A stretch of DNA of 19,695 nucleotides from S143-63 sp964425855 (GTDB lineage: Archaea; Thermoproteota; Thermoprotei_A; Sulfolobales; Acidilobaceae): NCBI GenBank assembly GCA_964425855.1, contig CAYROE010000018.1, positions 1 through 19,695 of the forward strand, written 5' to 3'. A model generated the notes under the pieces. That model searched no databases. It was not told where the DNA came from and was given only the letters and a program-made list of their open reading frames with translations. The position numbers and the translations under genes were made by a program. Positions 15,796 to 19,695 of this stretch are shown here, in pieces (the first letter of the stretch is position 1; each line of letters begins with the position of its first letter).

Positions 15796-16143
15796 TTACT
15801 TTCTTAGTGTGTTGAAGAATATTCGTTGTGTTATTTTTTGTGGACCCGTGATTCTTGGAAGTATTGGTTTCTTATTCTTTGCAAGACATTCGATGCATAT
15901 TCTTCGTACGTTGTCTATTTGTTTTAGGCAGTCCATACATCCTAGTCTACCGCATGTAATACAGTATCCTATTGAGAGTTTTCTGCCGCAGATTTGGCAT
16001 AGTGCTTGTGCGCATATAGAGCATGTCTCTATTTGTTTATTGTAGTGTTTTGTGCATACTTTTCGTTTGCAGTATTTGCATGTGTGGGTGGCTGGGCTTT
16101 GGTTGCATATTTCGCAGGGTTGATTGTGTTGTTTTTTTACCAT
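15796..16143 (-). CDS. Small multi-zinc-finger (B-box/zinc-ribbon-like) protein
   Basis: 115 residues starting MVKKQHNQPCEICNQSPATH. At least five CxxC pairs occur (CEIC, CKYC, CSIC, CQIC, CITC, CIEC) with an interposed CTKH, arranged as successive zinc-binding knuckles resembling B-box or HIT-type fingers. The final 25 residues are basic. The start at 16143 overlaps the stop of the upstream gene in ATGGTAA, a coupling signal, and the longer upstream extension lacks conserved character. Such crenarchaeal proteins are usually uncharacterised. Protein-protein or RNA binding is the likely mode. It is the second gene of a three-gene minus-strand operon. Confidence 0.75.
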   Translation of the reverse strand: MVKKQHNQPCEICNQSPATHTCKYCKRKVCTKHYNKQIETCSICAQALCQICGRKLSIGYCITCGRLGCMDCLKQIDNVRRICIECLAKNKKPILPRITGPQKITQRIFFNTLRK

Positions 16144-16475
16144 ATGACTACTCCCAGTGTGTCTGGTATTATTCTTCTCCTTACTAGGCTTTCGTATACT
16201 CTCCATATTCTTTTTTCGTTTACGTATTTTGTGTAGTAGCCTTGTTCTTCTAGCAGTTGTATTACTATACTTGGGAATTCTTCTGGGTTTATGCCTCTTG
16301 CTTGTAGTGCTGCTTGTGCTACTATTTCTGCGAGGTCTCGTGAGCTCGGTAGCTTGTATTTTTTGGTTGTTTTGCTTGATGTGTCTTTTCGTATCGCTTC
16401 TGCGATTTCTTCGAGGTCTTCCAGTACGTCTTCTGGTATGTCTTCTAGTTCTCTTATTTTTTCGTCTTTTTTCAT
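16137..16475 (-). CDS. Unrecognised charged helical protein, first gene of the zinc-finger operon
   Basis: 112 residues. The first 35 are strongly acidic (RELEDIPEDVLEDLEEIAEA), then a Lys/Thr linker (SSKTTKKYKLPSS), then a helical module (LAEIVAQAALQARGINPEEF) ending in a winged-helix-like stretch (EKRIWRVYESLVRRRIIPD). AGGTGT precedes ATG at 16475. A TATA-like TTATATAATC lies about 35 bp upstream at 16508-16517. The last 7 bp overlap the zinc-finger gene. The family is not recognised; the C-terminal half could be a DNA- or RNA-binding fold, but no motif proves it. Confidence 0.6.
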   Translation of the reverse strand: MKKDEKIRELEDIPEDVLEDLEEIAEAIRKDTSSKTTKKYKLPSSRDLAEIVAQAALQARGINPEEFPSIVIQLLEEQGYYTKYVNEKRIWRVYESLVRRRIIPDTLGVVIW

Positions 16476-16662
16476 CGTTACACCTGTTTTCTTTGTTGAC
16501 TATTGATGATTATATAACATTGTATATTATTCTTATAATTATTATTTATTCTTAATTATAGTTATGTTTTATTGCGTCATACTTGACTATATACAGATGT
16601 ATTACTGCGTTTTCCATGAGATAACCTTATTCTACATAATATGTTTATCCTGGGGATACGTG

Positions 16663-16944
16663 ATGGCAGTATCTCACTCGTTCGAGGAGAAGAGTTATTC
16701 TATATTCGCTGCCGAGATAGGTAAGCTCGTCAATGAGATCGCCTGGATTGATGCTAGGCTGCTTGAGTTGGATGATAGTGAAGAGGCTGAGGCTGAGCGG
16801 AGGCTGTTAATGATTCTGAGGCGTCATCTTGTCAGGGATCTGTACGAGCTAGCTGGGTTCATATGGGAGAGTGAGCGTGTTGAGGCTGAGGAGGCTATCG
16901 TGTTATCGGCAGCGTTGAAGTCTACTGTTGAGGTCGAGTCTTGA
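16663..16944 (+). CDS. Unrecognised 93-residue helical protein
   Basis: ATG at 16663 is preceded by GGGGAT at 16652-16657, which decides the start over the longer open frame from 16564. The product (MAVSHSFEEKSYSIFAAEIG onward) is almost entirely helical and rich in Glu, Leu and Arg, with heptad-like stretches (ARLLELDDSEEAEAERRLLM, RHLVRDLYELAGFIWESERV). It may be a small coiled-coil or helical bundle. No motif or family is recognised. It is divergent from the operon starting at 16475. The 190 bp after it is very AT-rich and carries the promoter of the next gene. Confidence 0.55.
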   Translation: MAVSHSFEEKSYSIFAAEIGKLVNEIAWIDARLLELDDSEEAEAERRLLMILRRHLVRDLYELAGFIWESERVEAEEAIVLSAALKSTVEVES

Positions 16945-17071
16945 TCTTATTTTTATGTTGTTTTAGCTGATTTATTTGTTTAATATTGATTTTATTTATA
17001 TTTATATTGATTCTTTATAGTATATATTATAGATCTGAGAAAGCTAAAAAGCTATCTTGTTTATACAATTG

Positions 17072-17079
17072 TTTATATA
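17072..17079 (+). promoter_or_regulatory. TATA box for the winged-helix gene
   Basis: TTTATATA is one of the best TATA matches in the window. It predicts transcription from about 17105, leaving a leader of about 30 nt with the GGGTGA ribosome site at 17124-17129. Confidence 0.55.
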
Positions 17080-17134
17080 CATCCTCGAACACTAACATAT
17101 ATTAAGGGTGTATTACACTTCTGGGTGATATACA

Positions 17135-17542
17135 TTGGTTCCAAGACAACAGGTAATAAATACGGATGTAGTAGAAAGAGTAAGGGAGAAAGTCCAGAGA
17201 GAGTACTTGAGGATAGTAGGGGAGCCTATTAGTGAGGGAGGCATAACTCTTGTAACTGCCCTAGGAGACGATGAGATCGAGAAGCTCGTATTGCTCGCTT
17301 TAAGAGAGGCACGGCAGCCTCTCTCCTGGCGTGAGCTAAAGCTCATATTTAGTGGTATAGCTGGAGAGGATCGTTTGAGGAGAATTCTCAATATCTTGAA
17401 GGCTAACAACGTGGTGGCCGAGCTTACGAGGACTAGGTATGCCTTGCCAGAGTATGTGCCTATGAACGAACTCCATAAGGTAAAGAATCCAGGTATAGTG
17501 TCTAAGATTTTGAAGCTCAAGAGCGGCGAAACGAGCCAGTAA
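17135..17542 (+). CDS. Winged-helix-like small protein, function unknown
   Basis: 135 residues from a TTG at 17135, with GGTGA five bases upstream. After a helical N-terminus (DVVERVREKVQREYLRIVGE), residues 58-110 have the look of a winged helix: helix (EIEKLVLLALREARQPLSWR), recognition region (ELKLIFSGIAGEDRLRRILN) and wing (ANNVVAELTRTRYALPEYVP). Archaeal transcription factors and replication-associated proteins often have this pattern, but no subfamily is evident. The basic C-terminus (KILKLKSGE) may contact DNA. It is probably monocistronic: a hairpin and pyrimidine-rich run follow at 17577-17633. Confidence 0.65.
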   Translation: MVPRQQVINTDVVERVREKVQREYLRIVGEPISEGGITLVTALGDDEIEKLVLLALREARQPLSWRELKLIFSGIAGEDRLRRILNILKANNVVAELTRTRYALPEYVPMNELHKVKNPGIVSKILKLKSGETSQ

Positions 17543-17576
17543 TGACGTCTTGGGGATATAAGGGCTCTGGGCTCTT

Positions 17577-17633
17577 GGTTGAAGAATTCTCAACCCTGAA
17601 TGGGTCTTTTCCCTTTCTCTTTTATTATCTTTT
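17577..17633 (+). terminator. Hairpin plus T-rich run after the winged-helix gene
   Basis: GGTTGA (17577-17582) pairs with TCAACC (17590-17595), and a pyrimidine-rich stretch with several T-runs follows to about 17633. Archaeal termination depends mainly on such T-rich tracts; the hairpin may be incidental. Confidence 0.35.
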
Positions 17634-17743
17634 AGCTCTGGGTGTCTTCTTATATTGTTCCTAGTCGGCTTGTAGCTTTCCAGCTATGTGGGCTGCATGG
17701 TTTTTATCTTCTGTGGACTTGGTTTTTAGGTCTTCTGCACTCC

Positions 17744-17750
17744 TATTATA
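17744..17750 (+). promoter_or_regulatory. TATA box for a leaderless small gene
   Basis: TATTATA ends 24 bp before the ATG at 17775, so transcription should begin at or next to the start codon. This supports ATG 17775 over the GTG at 17763. Confidence 0.45.
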
Positions 17751-17774
17751 GTTCATGGATACGTGGTGCTGTCC

Positions 17775-17960
17775 ATGGTTAAGGCCAAGATTATCGATAA
17801 GGGAGAACTTGTAGTGGTGATCACGGAGTTGGGCCAGAAGGCTGTAGTTCCTAAAGATAAGCTGTGCGAGCTTATCCAGAGGTTCAACCTCGAGCTAGTG
17901 GACTACAGTATCGAGTGCAGGATAAGGCGTGTGGGTGGCGACCTTGTCGAGTTCGAGTAG
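17775..17960 (+). CDS. Unrecognised 61-residue protein
   Basis: MVKAKIIDKGELVVVITELG begins a short beta-rich product with a central helix (KDKLCELIQRF) and a beta C-terminus (YSIECRIRRVGGDLVEFE). The spacing from the TATA box suggests a leaderless mRNA beginning at this ATG. Its last 17 bp overlap the start of the next gene, so the two are translationally linked. The family is not recognised and no metal or catalytic motif is present. Confidence 0.6.
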   Translation: MVKAKIIDKGELVVVITELGQKAVVPKDKLCELIQRFNLELVDYSIECRIRRVGGDLVEFE

Positions 17961-18261
17961 CATCATAGACCAGCTACTGGACGGCCTCCGCAGCCAAGGA
18001 GTAAAAGTAACAAGACCAGAGAAAAAAGGCCTATGCAGCGAATCTATAACAGTGCTCGAAACAGGGCAAACACTATTCCTCTACATATACCCCGGAAAAT
18101 ACACAAACAAACCAATAATCATAATAGCATCAACAAAACAAGACTGCCTAGAAGCACTCTACACACCAACAAACCACACCCACATACCACTAGACAACAA
18201 CCCAACCACACTCCACAAAAAACTCAAAAACCACGCAAAACTCCACCAAAAACCCTTATAA
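17944..18261 (+). CDS. Unrecognised 105-residue protein with A/C-skewed 3' half
   Basis: The TTG at 17944 (MSSSSSIIDQLLDGLRSQGV) follows GGGTGG and lies inside the end of the upstream gene; GTG at 17929 is an alternative. The first 70 residues look like an alpha/beta fold (TVLETGQTLFLYIYPGKYTN, KPIIIIASTKQDCLEALY). The rest is rich in Asn, His, Thr, Lys and Pro (TNHTHIPLDNNPTTLHKKLK), reflecting a coding strand almost without G or T from about 18090 on. That composition differs sharply from the neighbours. The stop is fused to the TATA box of the tRNA gene. The family is not recognised. The real protein may end in a disordered tail, or part of the frame may be fortuitous. Confidence 0.5.
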   Translation: MSSSSSIIDQLLDGLRSQGVKVTRPEKKGLCSESITVLETGQTLFLYIYPGKYTNKPIIIIASTKQDCLEALYTPTNHTHIPLDNNPTTLHKKLKNHAKLHQKPL

Positions 18262-18263
18262 AA
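18256..18263 (+). promoter_or_regulatory. TATA box for the initiator tRNA gene
   Basis: TTATAAAA, overlapping the TAA of the preceding gene, lies 37 bp before tRNA residue 1. This predicts a pre-tRNA with a 5' leader of about 10-15 nt for RNase P to remove. GCGGGGTA occurs twice here (18288-18295 and 18301-18308), once in the leader and once in the tRNA. Confidence 0.5.
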
Positions 18264-18357
18264 CCCAAACAATACAACAACAACACGGCGGGGTAAAACA
18301 GCGGGGTAGGGTAGCCTGGCAGCCCGCGGGGCTCATAAGAGCAGGGGCTGTCGGCCA

Positions 18358-18866
18358 CCCTCTTCAACTTAATTCTAATAAAGCATTGCTCCTATTGAAA
18401 ATAATGATATAGTAATACAATTATTTTAATCAATTGGGAATTTATCTTGAAAAAGCTAGTGATTAATGTTTACTCTCGTTTGAATGAGCGTGAAGTAAAG
18501 ACAATTACTAAACTATAACTATTTAGAGAAATACAAACAGATAGAGCTGTATCCGACGAATAATTCGTTTAACATTAATTACTATTTTAAAGGCATCGGG
18601 TTATATCTTACCGATGGATAATATTATAAATATAAAATAAAAATGCCTCAAAATTAAAGAAAATAGAATTCCAAGGATTAAATAAAATATCAGCTATCGC
18701 ATTTCTTAGAACTTACTTTAAAATATCACAAAAGATTGTTGTAACACACTATAGGAATCCAATGAATGTCTCAGGAACATATTATTAGTGTAAGAGTTTA
18801 TCCGGTCTCAAGAACTTTTTCGAATTATTAAATCATATAAGAGACAAACCATGTCGTTTTCTTTAA
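18358..18866 (+). other. AT-rich intron segment with coding-like frame fragments, no intact gene
   Basis: No intact gene lies in this 509-bp stretch. Three open fragments look protein-like and run in the direction of the endonuclease. They are 18408-18515 (contains VINVYSRLNEREVKTITKL), 18499-18618 (YLEKYKQIELYPTNNSFNIN) and 18636-18785 (LKKIEFQGLNKISAIAFLRT). A fourth, 18789-18863 (LSGLKNFFELLNHIRDK), leads into the LAGLIDADG segment. They are separated by two frameshifts and two in-frame stops. I read them as the decayed N-terminal half of the homing endonuclease gene, but short open frames in AT-rich DNA can arise by chance. Confidence 0.4.
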
Positions 18867-19432
18867 ACGCTAGAATACGACAACCTCTTATGGTTGTTTT
18901 CTGGGATAATCGAAGGAGACGGATATATCGGAAAAAATTACCTATCAATATCTTATAAAGAAAGCACTGAAAAAGGAAAGATAATTGAATGTACCCTCAA
19001 AACACTAGAAAAAAGAGGAGTGATAACACTAAAGAAATACTATGGATATCCAAAATACGGACATGTTTTTACTTTAAACAACGGATTCTATGCAAACTTT
19101 TTATCACATTTAATTTATATTAATAAAAATTATATAGATTAATAAACATTACTAAAAATAAAACATTAAGACAATGCGAACTTGGAGACGAAGACTTGAG
19201 AATCATAGATCGATACTTTAAATCTAGTTATATTGATCACAGGCGTTCAGAGAAGCGAAGTCCCACTCTAGTTATTTATTTAGAAACTAACCCTCTCACC
19301 ATTAAGCTTCCTGGCGCAATAATTAGAAAAGATAACCGGATAATGTTGAAGATATTGTCTTCTTGTGCCGGGAAACTTCTCTCGGTTGTTAAAAACAATA
19401 AGTTAAGAAAAAACATTAATGATTATTTATAA
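18867..19432 (+). pseudogene. LAGLIDADG homing endonuclease, decayed
   Basis: The first block, 18867-19142, encodes YDNLLWLFSGIIEGDGYIGK, an unmistakable LAGLIDADG motif (SGIIEGDGYI) with its usual preceding hydrophobic turn. A conventional alpha/beta continuation follows (KIIECTLKTLEKRGVITLKK, YGHVFTLNNGFYANFLSHLI). It stops at 19140-19142. A second frame opens at 19127 and carries on (QCELGDEDLRIIDRYFKSSY, NPLTIKLPGAIIRKDNRIML) to 19432, so one indel in the A-rich stretch near 19130 separates the halves. There is no ATG in frame and a TAA lies directly upstream at 18864. Only one LAGLIDADG motif is seen. Family knowledge: such enzymes cut intronless alleles to spread their intron. This copy is almost certainly inactive, which would leave the intron stranded. 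Confidence 0.8.
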
Positions 19433-19518
19433 ATATAATCTTGAATAAACGAAAACGTAATAAATCACAAGTAACTACATGATAGTAAATGGCCGACAGC
19501 CCCTGGCCTCGGAGACAC

Positions 19519-19539
19519 ACTCCCATAAGGGAGGTCGAT
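19519..19539 (+). other. tRNA intron B, position 39/40, 21 nt
   Basis: The intron is ACTCCCATAAGGGAGGTCGAT. It folds as CTCCC (19520-19524), loop ATAA, GGGAG (19529-19533). Its 5' bulge is A19517 C19518|A19519. The central helix is GAC (19514-19516) with GTC (19534-19536) plus an A-G pair, the 3' bulge is A19538 T19539|C19540. The outer helix is CCTCGG (19507-19512) with CCGAGG (19541-19546). The geometry is textbook, but the 5' arm of the central and outer helices is intron A sequence, so B can only be recognised while A is still present. Confidence 0.85.
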
Positions 19540-19576
19540 CCCGAGGTCGGTGGTTCAAATCCACCCCCCGCTACCA

Positions 19577-19695
19577 TGTGGGGGCCCCGCCGCCATTCTT
19601 TGTTTTGTTTATTTTTTGTTGGTTTGTTGCTTGTATTGTTGGGGGTGTTGTGTGTGAGGTTGTTGTATGTTGTGTTGGATGGTGCGGCTGATGGG
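19577..19695 (+). other. G/T-rich segment after the tRNA, no gene identified
   Basis: From about 19600 the plus strand is almost free of A and C (TTGTTTATTTTTTGTTGG and similar). The minus strand is therefore A/C-rich and has open frames, one ending with TAA near 19611, which could be the 3' end of a leftward gene entering from the right. Composition alone cannot prove coding. GGGGGCCCC at 19580-19588 directly follows the tRNA and could form a short hairpin. Confidence 0.35.

Larger units (their letters stand above)
18338..19516 (+). other. tRNA intron A, position 37/38, 1179 nt, carrying an endonuclease remnant
   Basis: A canonical bulge-helix-bulge is visible. The 5' bulge is T36 A37|A18338. 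The central helix pairs C32 T33 C34 with G19512 A19513 G19514 (plus an A-G mismatch at 35). The 3' bulge is A19515 C19516|A19517. The intron helix starts GAG (18339-18341) with CTC (19508-19510), and after a two-base bulge continues as a perfect 16-bp stem (18342-18357 with 19490-19505). Everything from 18358 to 19489 lies in the loop of that stem, which suggests a former intron of about 50 nt that received a 1.1-kb mobile insertion. Splicing would be by the tRNA endonuclease and ligase. Confidence 0.85.
18300..19576 (+). tRNA. Initiator tRNA-Met (CAU) with two introns
   Basis: Exon 1 is 18300-18337, exon 2 is the dinucleotide 19517-19518 (A38, C39), exon 3 is 19540-19576 and ends with an encoded CCA. 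Joined, they give a 77-nt tRNA. The acceptor stem is AGCGGGG/CCCCGCT, the D arm GGGT/GCCC. The anticodon arm is CGGGG-CTCATAA-CCCCG and the T arm is GGTGG-TTCAAAT-CCACC. The A1-U72 pair and three consecutive G-C pairs at 29-31/39-41 are hallmarks of the archaeal initiator, so this is the start-codon tRNA and not the elongator. Reading it as a single-intron gene would leave a weaker G31-U39 pair. The two-intron solution restores a fully canonical stem and fits BHB geometry at all four splice sites. Confidence 0.93.

Noticed and set aside
16157..16555. 132-codon Leu/Val-rich plus-strand frame
   Set aside because: It is antisense to the 16137-16475 gene. The hydrophobic composition is what the complement of charged helical codons produces.
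18338..19538. A single tRNA intron ending near 19537-19538
   Set aside because: It gives a G31-U39 pair in a stem that should be all G-C in an initiator, and no bulge-helix-bulge forms at its junctions. Two introns solve both problems.
19479..19691. 70-codon frame across the tRNA 3' half
   Set aside because: It overlaps intron B and tRNA exon 3, and its C-terminal half comes from the G/T-rich low-complexity stretch.
1..19695. CRISPR arrays, insertion sequences or prophage genes
   Set aside because: No spaced direct repeats, transposase motifs or phage structural genes were seen. The only mobile-type element is the decayed intron endonuclease.

Overview
The window reads as chromosomal DNA of a hyperthermophilic crenarchaeon, most likely of the Desulfurococcales. 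Supporting evidence is a Cren7 chromatin protein, a crenarchaeal-type single-strand DNA-binding protein with one OB fold, archaeal TATA-type promoters with short or absent leaders, Shine-Dalgarno motifs before internal operon genes, frequent GTG/TTG starts, an encoded tRNA CCA end, and bulge-helix-bulge (BHB) tRNA introns. The genus cannot be fixed from the sequence alone.

Positions 1-1671 (minus strand) hold an operon of small membrane or exported proteins: a truncated small membrane protein, a DUF4405-like putative heme-binding membrane protein, a small exported protein, and a DUF2202 ferritin-like protein. The three complete members are each broken, one by an in-frame TGA and two by a frameshift. 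An intact bis-histidine membrane protein (1822-2322), an unrecognised protein (2362-2967) and a TRAM-domain protein (3045-3335) follow on the same strand. Plus-strand genes come next: a GT39-like membrane glycosyltransferase overlapping a nitrilase-superfamily hydrolase, then a PhoH-like ATPase with KH-like C-terminal modules. A small minus-strand gene then diverges from leucyl-tRNA synthetase (7197-10118), which is followed after 1 bp by a TatD-related metal hydrolase. A minus-strand MoxR/RavA-type AAA+ ATPase and VWA protein pair occupies 11013-13467.

Positions 13529-15047 carry cytidine deaminase, SSB and Cren7, plus two GC-rich intergenic islands that look like box C/D guide RNAs on the minus strand. 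From 15232 to 16475 there is a three-gene minus operon containing two cysteine-rich small proteins. From 16663 to 18261 there are four small plus-strand genes of unknown function, one with a winged-helix look.

The right end holds the most interesting object: an initiator tRNA-Met gene (18300-19576) interrupted by two introns. Intron A (18338-19516, 1179 nt, canonical position 37/38) contains a decayed LAGLIDADG homing endonuclease gene in the loop of a 16-bp perfect hairpin. Intron B (19519-19539, 21 nt) lies only two nucleotides further on, so tRNA residues 38 and 39 form a 2-nt micro-exon. The BHB of intron B is built partly from intron A sequence, and the anticodon stem needed by intron A's BHB exists only after intron B is gone. 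The two introns therefore appear to require a fixed removal order. With both removed, the tRNA is a textbook archaeal initiator with three consecutive G-C pairs in the anticodon stem.
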